This document shows, piece after piece, positions 25,213-33,563 of a stretch of DNA of 64,000 nt (position 1 is its first letter; each line of letters begins with the position of its first letter). The notes below the pieces were generated by a model that did no database searches, was not told the DNA's origin, and saw only the letters and a list, made by a program, of their open reading frames with translations. This stretch comes from Prauserella cavernicola (GTDB lineage: Bacteria; Actinomycetota; Actinomycetes; Mycobacteriales; Pseudonocardiaceae): positions 992,001-1,056,000 of the forward strand of contig NZ_JAENJH010000001.1 in assembly GCF_016595675.1 (NCBI RefSeq), in the 5' to 3' direction. A program made the position numbers and the translations under genes.

Positions 25213-27408
25213 CTACCGGCTCACCGCGCCGGCGATCGCCGTCAGCCCGGTCAGCGCGGACGGCAGCGGGTCCCGGTGCAGGACGCCGAGCCGCTGCGTG
25301 GCACGGGTGAGCGCGACGTAGAGCTCCGCCGCGCCACGCGGGCCGTCGGCGAGGATGCGCTCCGGGTCCACCACCAGGACGGCGTCGAACTCCAGCCCCT
25401 TCGTCTCCGAGGCGGGCACCGCGCCGGGCACGTCGCGCGGCCCGATCACGACGCTGGTTCCCTCGCGGCCGGCCTCCTCGCGCGTGAACTCCGCGATCGC
25501 CGTGGTCAGCTCACCGTCGGTGACGGCCCTCGACCACGGCTGGACACCGCACGAGCGCACCGACTCGGGCGGCCGGACCCCGGGTGCGAACTCAGCGAGC
25601 AGCGAGGCCGCGACGGCCATGATCTCGGCCGGAGTGCGGTAGTTCACGGTCAGCGACCGGTACTCCCACCGGCCCGGCACGTACCGCTCCAGCATCGAGC
25701 CCCACGACCTCGCCCCGGCCTCCGACCGGCGCTGCGCGAGATCACCGACCACGGTGAACGACCGGTTCGGGCACCGCCGCATCAGCACTCGCCAGTCCAT
25801 TTCGGACAGCTCCTGCGCCTCGTCGACGACGACGTGCCGGTAGGTCCAGTCCCGGTCCGCCGCGGCGCGTTCGACGAGCTCGCGAGTGTCCTGCTCGACG
25901 AACCGGTCGGCCAGGTCCTTGGCGAAGAGCAGGTTCTCCGCCGCCAGCCCGATGTCCTCGTCCTGCTCCTCGCGGTCGAGCGCCATGATGTCCATCACGC
26001 CCTCGGCGTACTCGGCCTCCGCCTGCCGCTCCCGCTCGGCCGCCCGGTCCACCGCCTGCTCGGCGGCCTTGTCGCGGCCAAGCAGGTCGACCAGCTCGTC
26101 GAGCAGCGGCACGTCCGAGACCGTCCACGCGTCGCCGTCGGCACGCCAGAGTGCCTCGTCGGCCCCCGCGGCGCGCAGTCGTTCGCGCGACTCGTACAGC
26201 GGGCCCAGCAGGCTTTCCGGCGTGAGGATCGGCCACAGCCGCTCGAGCGTGGCCGCGAACAGCTCGTCCTCTGCGAGCTGTGCGAGGAGGTCGCCGCGCA
26301 GGTCCTCCCAGGCCTCCCGGTCGTCGCGGGTCAGCCAGTCCCTGCCGATCCGGCCGATGGCCCGCTCCGTGAGCACGTAGGTGACGATCTCGGTGAACAC
26401 CGCGCGCGCCTCGTTGTGGGGCAGTCCGCTGGAGCGCGCCTCCTCCCGCGCCCACTCCGCGGTCGCGGCGTCGATGCGCACCGTGACGTCGCCCAGTTCG
26501 ATCGGCACCGGCTCCTCCGGCAGCCGCTGCCGGTCCGCGATCGCCGCCGCGAGCACGTCCAGCATCGCCAGCGACCCCTTGAGCCACGCCGCCCGCGGGC
26601 CGTCGTCGGCCGTGACCCGCAGCCCCGGCACGAGATCGCCGGGGGTCATGAACACGACGTCGGACTCCCCCAGCGACGGCAGCACCTGACCGATGTGGTG
26701 CAGGAACGCCGGGTTGGGCCCGACCACGAGCACGCCGTGGCGTTCCATCCGCTCCCGCTGGGTGTAGAGCAGGTAGGCGACGCGGTGCAGTGCCACCACG
26801 GTCTTGCCGGTGCCGGGGCCGCCCTCGATCACGACCACGCCCGCGTGGTCGAGCCGGATGATCTCGTCCTGCTCGGCCTGGATCGTCGCCACGATGTCGC
26901 GCATCCCCTCCCCTCGCGGCGCGTTGACCGCCGCGAGCAGGGCCGCGTCGCCGTGTTCGTCGCCGCCGAGCCTGCCGAACACCTCGTCGGTGAAGTCGGC
27001 GAGATGCCTCCCCCTCGTGTGGAACTGCCTGCGTCTGCGCATGTCCTCCGGGCTCACCGCGGTGGCGACGTAGAACGCGCGCGACGCGGGCGCCCGCCAG
27101 TCGAGCAGCAGGGGTTCGTAGTCGTCGTCCTCGTCGAAGAGCCCGATCCGGCCGATGTAGCGCCGTTCGCCCGAATCGGTGTCCAGCCGGCCGAAACACA
27201 ATCCGTTGTCCACGACGTCCAGCCGCCGCATCTGCCTGGCCAGCGCACGCACTTCCACGTCGCGTTCCATGGCCAAGGTCCCATTCGCCCCCAAAGCCGC
27301 CTCGTACTCCCCTTTCGTCCGCGCCCGCTCGGCGTCCAGCCGCGCGTAGAGCCCCGCCACGTAGCTCCGTTCGGACCGCAGTTCCTCGTCGTACCCCTGA
27401 GTTGACAC
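25213..27408 (-). CDS. helD: HelD-family RNA polymerase recycling motor (UvrD/Rep-like helicase fold)
   Basis: 731 aa, GTG start with GGAGGGG. An N-terminal coiled-coil region (about 1-80, ELRSERSYVAGLYARLDAERARTKGEYEAAL) precedes a split motor domain: Walker A in GGPGTGKTVVALHR (about residue 205), Walker B-type DEAQ in VVVDEAQELSEMDW, VVGDLAQ, NYRTPAEIM, ETKGLEFDAVLVVDPE and ELYVALTRATQRL. HelD proteins pry RNA polymerase off DNA; HelR homologues in actinomycetes protect against rifamycins. The long acidic insertion between Walker A and B is typical. No recognisable rifamycin-associated element is seen upstream. Confidence 0.9.
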   Translation of the reverse strand: MSTQGYDEELRSERSYVAGLYARLDAERARTKGEYEAALGANGTLAMERDVEVRALARQMRRLDVVDNGLCFGRLDTDSGERRYIGRIGLFDEDDDYEPLLLDWRAPASRAFYVATAVSPEDMRRRRQFHTRGRHLADFTDEVFGRLGGDEHGDAALLAAVNAPRGEGMRDIVATIQAEQDEIIRLDHAGVVVIEGGPGTGKTVVALHRVAYLLYTQRERMERHGVLVVGPNPAFLHHIGQVLPSLGESDVVFMTPGDLVPGLRVTADDGPRAAWLKGSLAMLDVLAAAIADRQRLPEEPVPIELGDVTVRIDAATAEWAREEARSSGLPHNEARAVFTEIVTYVLTERAIGRIGRDWLTRDDREAWEDLRGDLLAQLAEDELFAATLERLWPILTPESLLGPLYESRERLRAAGADEALWRADGDAWTVSDVPLLDELVDLLGRDKAAEQAVDRAAERERQAEAEYAEGVMDIMALDREEQDEDIGLAAENLLFAKDLADRFVEQDTRELVERAAADRDWTYRHVVVDEAQELSEMDWRVLMRRCPNRSFTVVGDLAQRRSEAGARSWGSMLERYVPGRWEYRSLTVNYRTPAEIMAVAASLLAEFAPGVRPPESVRSCGVQPWSRAVTDGELTTAIAEFTREEAGREGTSVVIGPRDVPGAVPASETKGLEFDAVLVVDPERILADGPRGAAELYVALTRATQRLGVLHRDPLPSALTGLTAIAGAVSR

Positions 27409-27654
27409 TCGCCCCTCCGTGCCGCTAAACTGAGACCAAGTTCGGCGGGTTTTCCTTTGTTTCCAGGAAGACACGCCGATTTTTTATTGTCCCCCTCATG
27501 TCAAGTCGGCCCCTTCTCGGCGCGACGGATCGCTCCTCTTCGGACACCCGCCCACAACGGCGCGAGGAGACCGAGCGCGCCGGCGCCGACGCGGGCAGAC
27601 TCGAACACGGCCGTCGTGCTCGACGACCGAATCCGGACACGGAGGAGAACACCC
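27409..27654. other. Gap with AT-rich leader upstream of helD
   Basis: No gene. From 27421 to 27500 the sequence is much richer in A/T than its surroundings, including a T6 run at 27480-27485 and short T-rich blocks. On the minus strand a perfect TTGACA lies at 27499-27504, but no -10 hexamer at 17-18 bp is evident. Probably the helD promoter/leader. Confidence 0.4.
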
Positions 27655-28071
27655 ATGGCCGACACCTCGGATTTCAACCAGCGGATCATCGCCGAGTTCC
27701 GGGAGAACCACGGCAAGGTCGGCGGGCCGTTCGAGGGCGCACCCCTGCTGTTGCTGCATTCCACCGGCGCGCGTAGTGGAGCGCCGCGGGTGAACCCGAT
27801 GATGTATCTGCGTGACGGCGAGCGCTATCTCGTCTTCGCGTCCAAGGCGGGCTCCGACCACAACCCCGACTGGTTCTGGAACCTGCGCGCCCATCCCGAC
27901 GCTCGCATCGAGCTGGGTGATCGCACCCTCGACGTGCACGCCGTGGAACTGACGGGAGCCGAGCGGGACGAGAAGTACCGCACCCAGGCCGGGCTGTACC
28001 CCGGCTTCGCCGACTACGAGCGCAAGACCGAGCGCGTTATCCCGGTCGTCGCACTCGTCCCGGCCTGGTAG
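27655..28071 (+). CDS. Deazaflavin (F420)-dependent nitroreductase-like protein, Ddn family
   Basis: 138 aa, ATG start with GGAGGAG 8 bp upstream. The block PLLLLHSTGARSGAPRVNPMMYLRDGERYLVFASKAGSDHNPDWFWNLRAHPDARIEL is the split-barrel core of the Ddn/DUF385 family. Members use F420H2 to reduce quinones or nitro compounds. It is a single gene, convergent with the MatC carrier. Confidence 0.88.
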   Translation: MADTSDFNQRIIAEFRENHGKVGGPFEGAPLLLLHSTGARSGAPRVNPMMYLRDGERYLVFASKAGSDHNPDWFWNLRAHPDARIELGDRTLDVHAVELTGAERDEKYRTQAGLYPGFADYERKTERVIPVVALVPAW

Positions 28072-28104
28072 TCGACCGGCCACTCGGCTCGACGGTCGGC
28101 ATCC

Positions 28105-29391
28105 TCACGCACCCGGCAGCACGAACACCAGGCACGTCGTGACAGGGGCCACCACGATGAGTGAGAAACCCCAGGCCAGCAGCTGCCGGAACACGCGGTC
28201 GCGTTGTGACTCCGGGGAGTTGGCGACCACGAGCGCGCCGGTCGACGACAACGGGCTGGCGTCCACCACGAGCGACGAGATGGCCAGCGCCGTGATCAGC
28301 GCCGTCGCGCTCAGCGTGCTGTCGCCGAGCAGCGGCACCGCCAGCGGAATGAGCGCGCCCAGCATCCCGATCGTCGAGGCGAAGGCCGAGCCGAGCGCCC
28401 CGATCCCGCAGATGATCAGCGCCGCCACGATCGGCACCCCGACGGCGGCGACTCCGCGGCCGAGATACTCGAGCGTGCCGAGCGACTGCAACAGCTCGAC
28501 GTAGGTCAGCGTGCCGCAGACCAGCAGCACCGTCGGCCACGCGACCTGCGGCACCGCGCGCCTGCCCGCCGCCGGACTGGCGATCGACAGGGCCACGGCC
28601 ACCGTCATGGCGAGCACGCCGATGTTCACCTCGAACGCGAGTGCCCCGACGGCGAGTACGACCAGCCCGGCCAGTGTCGCCAGCCGGTGCCCGTTCAACC
28701 GGCTCCCGGCTACGGCGGGAGCCGTGGTGGCGCCGGGCCCGGAGGTGCGCACCACCGCGGGCTCCCGAGCCGAGGTCCGCACACCGGCGAGCCGCGATCC
28801 TCCGAAGAGGACGAACCCCACGGCGCCGAGCAGCACGTTGAACACCGCCGACCCCGCGAACAGCAGGCCAGGGTCGATCGAAAGGCCGTTGCGCTCGACG
28901 ACGGCGTTGCTCAGGCTCCCGAGCACGCTGCTCGGCGCCAGCCCGCCCGCGGCGCCGCCGTTGACGACCATGAGTCCCATCAGCAACGGGTTGATGTCGT
29001 AGCGGCGCGCGAACTCCAGCGCCACCGGTGCGAGCACGGCGATCACGGCGACCAACGGGGCTCCCGCCATCGCCAGCAGCCCGGTGACCACGAACATCAC
29101 CCACGGGACGAGCACGAGCCGCCCGCGTACCAGCCGCACACCCGCTGACGTGAGCCACGTGATCGTGCCGTTGTCGCGGGCGATGGCGAACAGGTACGTG
29201 ACGCCGACCAGGGTGAGGAACAGCTCGGCGGGGAATCCGTCGCTGATCACCCGCTCCACCGGTACGCCGGCGACGAGCGAGCCGACCACGAACGCGGCGA
29301 CGAACGCCACGGCACCCATGTTGACATCGAGCAGTGTGGTGGTAGCGAAGACCACCAGCAGGCCGATCAGCGCGACGAGTTCGACGGGCAT
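28105..29391 (-). CDS. MatC-like dicarboxylate carrier (ion transporter superfamily)
   Basis: 428 aa, ATG start 3 nt after the stop of a small upstream ORF. Ten to twelve membrane segments; the N-terminus DVNMGAVAFVAAFVVGSLVAG is the MatC N-terminal domain of malonate/dicarboxylate carriers. VNGGAAGGLAPSSVLG and VDASPLSSTGALVVAN are the paired re-entrant motifs of the superfamily. It is divergent from nothing directly but shares a regulatory word upstream (29530-29540) with the gntR-suyAB region, so a C3-C4 acid or sulfonate is a reasonable substrate. Confidence 0.82.
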   Translation of the reverse strand: MPVELVALIGLLVVFATTTLLDVNMGAVAFVAAFVVGSLVAGVPVERVISDGFPAELFLTLVGVTYLFAIARDNGTITWLTSAGVRLVRGRLVLVPWVMFVVTGLLAMAGAPLVAVIAVLAPVALEFARRYDINPLLMGLMVVNGGAAGGLAPSSVLGSLSNAVVERNGLSIDPGLLFAGSAVFNVLLGAVGFVLFGGSRLAGVRTSAREPAVVRTSGPGATTAPAVAGSRLNGHRLATLAGLVVLAVGALAFEVNIGVLAMTVAVALSIASPAAGRRAVPQVAWPTVLLVCGTLTYVELLQSLGTLEYLGRGVAAVGVPIVAALIICGIGALGSAFASTIGMLGALIPLAVPLLGDSTLSATALITALAISSLVVDASPLSSTGALVVANSPESQRDRVFRQLLAWGFSLIVVAPVTTCLVFVLPGA

Positions 29392-29394
29392 CGC

Positions 29395-29508
29395 TCAGCC
29401 CTCCCCGCGCTCGGCCGCGCGCTCAATGGACTGTGGGGATCTCCGTCGCGCCGAGTTCGCGAACCTCTCTGCCGGTGCTTCTGCGGAACCTCGTCGTACC
29501 GCGGCCAT
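29395..29508 (-). CDS. Possible 37-aa leader ORF upstream of the MatC carrier
   Basis: An ATG at 29508 with GGGAGG 5 bp upstream starts a 37-residue Arg/Ala/Glu-rich reading frame whose TGA lies 3 nt before the MatC start (TGAGCGATG), so translation would be coupled. No membrane segment, no family recognised. It could be a small protein or a translation-coupling leader. The good ribosome site is the main support. Confidence 0.4.
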   Translation of the reverse strand: MAAVRRGSAEAPAERFANSARRRSPQSIERAAERGEG

Positions 29509-29529
29509 CCGATCCTCCCTCGTGGTAAG

Positions 29530-29540
29530 AGGTCGTACCA
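29530..29540 (-). promoter_or_regulatory. Predicted FadR-type GntR operator upstream of the MatC operon
   Basis: On the minus strand TGGTACGACCT, inside an 18-bp inverted arrangement (29523-29540, TGGTA-N8-TACCA). It differs by one base from the word at 30536-30546. It lies about 20 bp upstream of the small ORF. Confidence 0.5.
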
Positions 29541-29676
29541 CTGAGGTTGTACAGTGCGAGGTCGGCGGTGACAAGACTCAGCCAGCCCGCGCCACCGCCC
29601 ACGGGAGTGCCGACGTGCGCGGACCGCACGGAAAAAGAATCCGAAGTCCTTTGTGGATTGAGGAGCCCCGAGGCGG

Positions 29677-30423
29677 TCAGCCCTGTTCGGGCTCCGCCCG
29701 GCGCTGGTCCTCGTGCAGCCTGGCCATCGCCGCCTTGCGAGCACCGTTGATGTGGGTCTTCACGGCACGCCTGGCCGCGGCCGGATCTCCCCCGAGCACC
29801 GCGTCGAGGATGCGCCGGTGATCGTCCCTCGACCTCTCGAGCCTGCCCGGCACGCGCAGCGTGGTCTCCATACCGCGCGACAGGATCTCCTGAAGCACCG
29901 TGAGGGTCCGCGTCATGAACCGGTTGCCCGCCGCCTCGACGATGCGCATGTGGAACGCGGCGTCGAGCTCCTGCAGCGTGTTCCAGTCGACCGGGTCCTC
30001 GCGGGTCGCGGCGTCGAGCTGTTCGTAGGCCCGCAGCACCGCGGCGAGCTTGTCCTTGTCGCCGTTGCTCGCCGCCCACCCGGCCGCTGGCAGCTCCAGC
30101 ACCTCGCGCATGTCGAAGAGCTCAACGAGACTCATCTCCTCGGTGACCATCGCCTCGCGCAGAGTGCGAGTGGTCGCGGGGTCGGCCACGAACACACCGG
30201 AGCCGTGCCGCACCTCGACGTGACCCTGCGCCTTGAGTGAGCGCAGGGCCTCGCGCAGCGACGGCCTGCTCACCCCGAGCAACGCGGCCAGCTCGCGTTC
30301 GGGTGGCAGCCGGTCGCCGGGACGCAGCCGCTCACCGGCGATGACCTCGAGGATCTGGCCGGAGATCCGGTCCGACACCATTCCTCGTTCCAGCCGCGTC
30401 CACATCTGCGCGTCAGCACTCAC
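29677..30423 (-). CDS. FadR-type GntR transcriptional regulator
   Basis: 248 aa from the GTG at 30423, which has GGGAG at the right distance; the GTG two codons earlier does not. The winged helix-turn-helix is at about residues 15-75 (LPPERELAALLGVSRPSLREALRSLKAQGHVEV) and the helical FCD domain at about 90-230. It is divergent from the suyAB-like genes with two TGGTAAGACC words in between, so it is the probable local regulator of the locus and of the MatC carrier. Confidence 0.87.
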   Translation of the reverse strand: MSADAQMWTRLERGMVSDRISGQILEVIAGERLRPGDRLPPERELAALLGVSRPSLREALRSLKAQGHVEVRHGSGVFVADPATTRTLREAMVTEEMSLVELFDMREVLELPAAGWAASNGDKDKLAAVLRAYEQLDAATREDPVDWNTLQELDAAFHMRIVEAAGNRFMTRTLTVLQEILSRGMETTLRVPGRLERSRDDHRRILDAVLGGDPAAARRAVKTHINGARKAAMARLHEDQRRAEPEQG

Positions 30424-30446
30424 GAACACTCCCAGTCACTCGCCTT

Positions 30447-30457
30447 TGGTAAGACCA
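30447..30457. promoter_or_regulatory. Predicted GntR operator (TGGTAAGACCA)
   Basis: A perfect TGGT-N3-ACCA palindrome, the classic FadR-subfamily layout, 23 bp upstream of the gntR start. Part of a longer GGTAA-N6-TTACC arrangement. Confidence 0.65.
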
Positions 30458-30535
30458 CTTTACCTCTGTCTCGATCAGGACGCGACGCACCCCTTGCCCA
30501 CCGCCGATTCGCGGGCTACGGTCGTCCGCGTCCAG

Positions 30536-30546
30536 TGGTAAGACCT
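30536..30546. promoter_or_regulatory. Predicted GntR operator (TGGTAAGACCT)
   Basis: Identical to the site at 30447 for the first ten bases; lies 17 bp upstream of the suyA-like start, overlapping the expected promoter or leader. Confidence 0.6.
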
Positions 30547-30563
30547 CTAGCCAAGGGAGCGAC

Positions 30564-30872
30564 ATGGCGAAGGCAAGCGGACCTCCGGGCTATCTCGCCC
30601 ATCACGACGGAGACCTGGTGGCGGTCGCGGTGCGCGACCTGGAGCCCGGCCCCGTCGAGGGCGGATACCTGCGCGGACCGGAGAACGTGACCATCGAGTT
30701 GCTCGAAGCGGTCCCCCTCGGGCACAAACTGGCGCTGGTCGACATCACCGAGGGCCAGGACGTCATCGAGTACGGACAGCGGGTCGGCATCGCGACCGCA
30801 GACATCGCCAAGGGCGGCTACGTCCATGTGCACAACGTGAGGAGCGCGCGGTGGCAGAACAGCGTGGCCTGA
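30564..30872 (+). CDS. suyA: SuyA-like small subunit of (2R)-sulfolactate sulfo-lyase (UxaA/SAF domain)
   Basis: 102 aa, ATG start with AAGGGAG. A single SAF domain: LAHHDGDLVAVAVRDLEPG at the start, PLGHKLALVDITEGQDVIEYGQRVGIATADIAKGGYVHVHNVRSARW at the end. In altronate/galactarate dehydratases this domain is fused to the large one; the split form with a ~390-aa partner is that of SuyA. The HVHN motif is in the active site of the family. Overlaps suyB by 22 nt. Altronate-type or other sugar-acid dehydratase cannot be fully excluded. Confidence 0.78.
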   Translation: MAKASGPPGYLAHHDGDLVAVAVRDLEPGPVEGGYLRGPENVTIELLEAVPLGHKLALVDITEGQDVIEYGQRVGIATADIAKGGYVHVHNVRSARWQNSVA

Positions 30873-32014
30873 CCGGATTCCGCCGGGAGAACGGCGCGGT
30901 CGGCATCCGTAACCACACCATCATCCTTCCCGTCGACGACCTGTCGAACGCCGCGGCGGAGGCGGTCGCGGCCGTGGTGCCGGGCACCCTCGCGCTGCCG
31001 CACGCCTACGGGCGGCTGCAGTTCGGACCCGACCTCGACCTCACCTTCCGGACGCTGATCGGCACCGGATGCAATCCGAACGTCGCCTCCGTGGTGGTGA
31101 TCGGGATCGAGCCGAACTGGACCGAGAAGGTCGCCGACGGTATCGCCAAGACCGGTAAGAAGGTCCGTGCGTTCTCCATCGAGCGACACGGCGACCTGCG
31201 CACCGTCGAGGCCGCCGCGCGTGTGGCGGCGGAGTTTCTGCGCGACGACTCCGAGAAGCGGCGCGAAGCGGTGCGGCGCGACGAGGTCATGCTCTCGATC
31301 AAGTGCGGCGAGTCCGACACCACCAGCGGGCTTGGTTCGTGCCCGACCACGTCCGAGGCCGTCGACCGCTGGGTGGATGCGGGCGGCACCGTGCTGTTCG
31401 GCGAGACCAGCGAGCTCACCGGCGGCGAGCAGCTGATCGCCCAGCGCTGCGTCGACGAGTCGGTGCGCGCACGGTTCCAGGAGATCTACGACAACTACAT
31501 CGAGATGATCGAGCGCACCGGGGCCAACCTGCTCGGGTCGCAGCCGACGCAGGGCAACATCCGCGGCGGCCTCTCGACCATCGAGGAGAAGGCGATGGGC
31601 AACATCGCCAAGACCGGCAGCAAGCCGGTGGTCGGCGCGCTCGACTCCGCCGAGGCGCCCGCCTCCGGCCCCGGGTTGTACTTCATGGACACCTCCTCGG
31701 CCGCGGCGGAGTGCGTCACACTGATGGCCGCGGCGGGCGCGGTGGTCCACCTGTTCCCCACCGGGCAGGGCAACGTGATCGGCAATCCCATCGAGCCCGT
31801 GGTCAAGCTCAGCGCCAACCCGCTGACCACAGAGACGATGTCCGAGCACATCGACCTGGACTGCTCGGGGCTGCTGCGCCAGGAGTACGACCTCACCACG
31901 GCGGGTGACCAGCTGATGGAGGTCATCGACCGCACGGTCAACGGCAGGCTCACGTGCGCCGAGTCGCTCGGCCACCGCGAGTTCGTGCTCACCAGGCTCT
32001 ACCCCAGCGCCTGA
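30851..32014 (+). CDS. suyB: SuyB-like large subunit of (2R)-sulfolactate sulfo-lyase
   Basis: 387 aa, GTG start within suyA. The UxaA C-terminal family: GFRRENGAVGIRNHTIILPVDDLSNAAAEAV, GTLALPHAYGRLQFG, GTGCNPN, KCGESDTTSG and FPTGQGNVIGNPIEPVVKLSANP. From memory, these blocks follow proteobacterial SuyB closely, more than altronate dehydratase, which is fused and about 495 aa. With SuyA it would split (R)-sulfolactate into pyruvate and sulfite. The downstream dehydrogenases are those expected for sulfolactate. No sulfite oxidase or exporter is seen nearby, so sulfite must be handled elsewhere. Confidence 0.78.
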   Translation: MAEQRGLTGFRRENGAVGIRNHTIILPVDDLSNAAAEAVAAVVPGTLALPHAYGRLQFGPDLDLTFRTLIGTGCNPNVASVVVIGIEPNWTEKVADGIAKTGKKVRAFSIERHGDLRTVEAAARVAAEFLRDDSEKRREAVRRDEVMLSIKCGESDTTSGLGSCPTTSEAVDRWVDAGGTVLFGETSELTGGEQLIAQRCVDESVRARFQEIYDNYIEMIERTGANLLGSQPTQGNIRGGLSTIEEKAMGNIAKTGSKPVVGALDSAEAPASGPGLYFMDTSSAAAECVTLMAAAGAVVHLFPTGQGNVIGNPIEPVVKLSANPLTTETMSEHIDLDCSGLLRQEYDLTTAGDQLMEVIDRTVNGRLTCAESLGHREFVLTRLYPSA

Positions 32015-32079
32015 GAATCCCCGCGGTCGCCGGGCCCACCCGGCCCGGCGACCCGGAATCCGTCTCGAGAGGACAGACG

Positions 32080-33504
32080 ATGTCGCAGATGGCGACGACA
32101 CTCATCGCCGGTGACTGGCACCGGGCCGGCGAGCCGCGCGAGATCCGCAACCCCGTCGACGGCTCCGTGGTGGGCCACGTCGACTACGCGGGCGCCGAAC
32201 AGGCACGCGCGGCGGCGGACGCGGCGGCCACGGCGTTCGGTGCGTGGTCGCACACGCCCGCCCGCGCCCGCGCCGACGTGCTGCTGGGGGCCGCCGAGCT
32301 GATCTCGCAGCGGGCCGAGCGCATCGGCACGCTGCTGGCCGCCGAGGCGGGCAAGCGCGCCCCCGAGGGCGTCGGGGAGCTGCGCTTCTCCGCCGAGTAC
32401 TTCCGCTGGTTCGCCGAACAGTGCCGCCGCCCCAGCGGCGAGGTGCGCCCGCACGAGGCGCCAGGCCGCAGGCACCTCACCATCCGCAGACCCGCGGGTG
32501 TGGTCGCGAGCCTGACCCCGTGGAACTTCCCGTGCTCGATCCAGGCGCGCAAGCTGGCTCCCGCGCTGGCCGCGGGCTGCACCGTGGTGGCGCGGGTCTC
32601 GGAGAAGGCGCCGCTCGCCGCCACCGAACTGGTGCGCTGCCTCACCGACGCGGGCCTGCCGCCCGGCGCGGTCAACCTGGTACACGGTCCCGCCGCCGCG
32701 ATCACCGACGCCTACCTCGACCACCCCGCCGTGCGGGTCGTGTCGTTCACCGGCTCCACCGAGGTCGGCCGCTCGATCATGGCGAAGGCCTCCACGCGGG
32801 TCGTGCGGCCGCTGCTGGAACTCGGCGGCAACGCGCCCTTCATCGTCTTCGGTGACGCCGACCTCGACGCCGCGGTGGAGGGCGCAGTGCTCGCCAAGTT
32901 CCGCAACACGGGGCAGTCGTGCATCGGCGCCAACCGCTTCTACGTGCACACCGAGGTCGCGCAGGAGTTCACCAGCCGCTTCGCCGAGGCCGTCGACGCG
33001 ATGTCGATCGGCGACGGGCTCGCCGACCCCGTGCCGGATCTGGGTCCCTGCATCGACGACACGCGTGTGGCCGCGGTCGACCGCATGGTCGAGGAGGCGC
33101 TCGCCGCGGGAGCCAAGCGGGTGACGAAGGAGCGCGTGCCGCCGTCGGGTTCCTTCGCCGCGCCGGCGCTGCTGGTGGACGTGCCCCGCCACACCGCGCT
33201 CGCCCGCGACGAGGTCTTCGGCCCCGCGGCCGCGATCTTCACCTTCCGCGACGAGGACGAGGTGGTGGCCGAGGCCAACGCCACCGAGATGGGCCTTGCC
33301 GCCTACTGCTACACGCGCGACTCGTCCCGCACGTGGCGGATGGCCGAGCAGCTCGACGCCGGGATCCTCGGCATCAACAACGCGCTGCCCAGCGTCGCGT
33401 TCGCCCCGATGGGCGGCAGCAAGCAGTCGGGACTCGGCAGGGAGGGAGCCGAGCTGGGACTCGAAGAGTTCGAAGAGACCCGCTACATCTCGCTCGGGAT
33501 CTGA
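32080..33504 (+). CDS. NAD(P)-dependent aldehyde dehydrogenase (candidate sulfolactaldehyde dehydrogenase)
   Basis: 474 aa, ATG start with GAGAGGACAG. Catalytic residues of the superfamily are present: Asn149 (PWNF), Glu247 (LELGGN) and Cys281 (NTGQSCIGANR); FTGSTEVG is the nucleotide-binding turn. It belongs near succinate-semialdehyde dehydrogenases (GabD-like), the group that includes sulfolactaldehyde dehydrogenase of the sulfo-Entner-Doudoroff pathway. The usual KPSE cofactor motif reads ARVSE, so the conserved Lys that contacts the adenosine ribose is changed to Arg. In this operon it would oxidise sulfolactaldehyde to sulfolactate (inference). Confidence 0.82.
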   Translation: MSQMATTLIAGDWHRAGEPREIRNPVDGSVVGHVDYAGAEQARAAADAAATAFGAWSHTPARARADVLLGAAELISQRAERIGTLLAAEAGKRAPEGVGELRFSAEYFRWFAEQCRRPSGEVRPHEAPGRRHLTIRRPAGVVASLTPWNFPCSIQARKLAPALAAGCTVVARVSEKAPLAATELVRCLTDAGLPPGAVNLVHGPAAAITDAYLDHPAVRVVSFTGSTEVGRSIMAKASTRVVRPLLELGGNAPFIVFGDADLDAAVEGAVLAKFRNTGQSCIGANRFYVHTEVAQEFTSRFAEAVDAMSIGDGLADPVPDLGPCIDDTRVAAVDRMVEEALAAGAKRVTKERVPPSGSFAAPALLVDVPRHTALARDEVFGPAAAIFTFRDEDEVVAEANATEMGLAAYCYTRDSSRTWRMAEQLDAGILGINNALPSVAFAPMGGSKQSGLGREGAELGLEEFEETRYISLGI

Positions 33505-33563
33505 CCCGGGTACCTCCACCGTCTCCGGTGCCGTCGCCGCCACCGCACGAGAGGACCGCCGAC

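Noticed and set aside
24277-27405. Open reading frame of over 1000 codons on the + strand
   Set aside because: Lies antisense to helD and glxR, both with full motif sets; His/Arg/Val-rich composition is the mirror of the high-GC codon pattern.
27443-27486. Intrinsic terminator (CGGCG/CGCCG stem followed by a T-run) on the + strand
   Set aside because: Stem is only 5 bp with a 26-nt loop and no + strand gene ends there.
27421-27500. Rifamycin-associated element upstream of helD
   Set aside because: No long GC-rich inverted repeat of the expected type; only AT-rich sequence is present.
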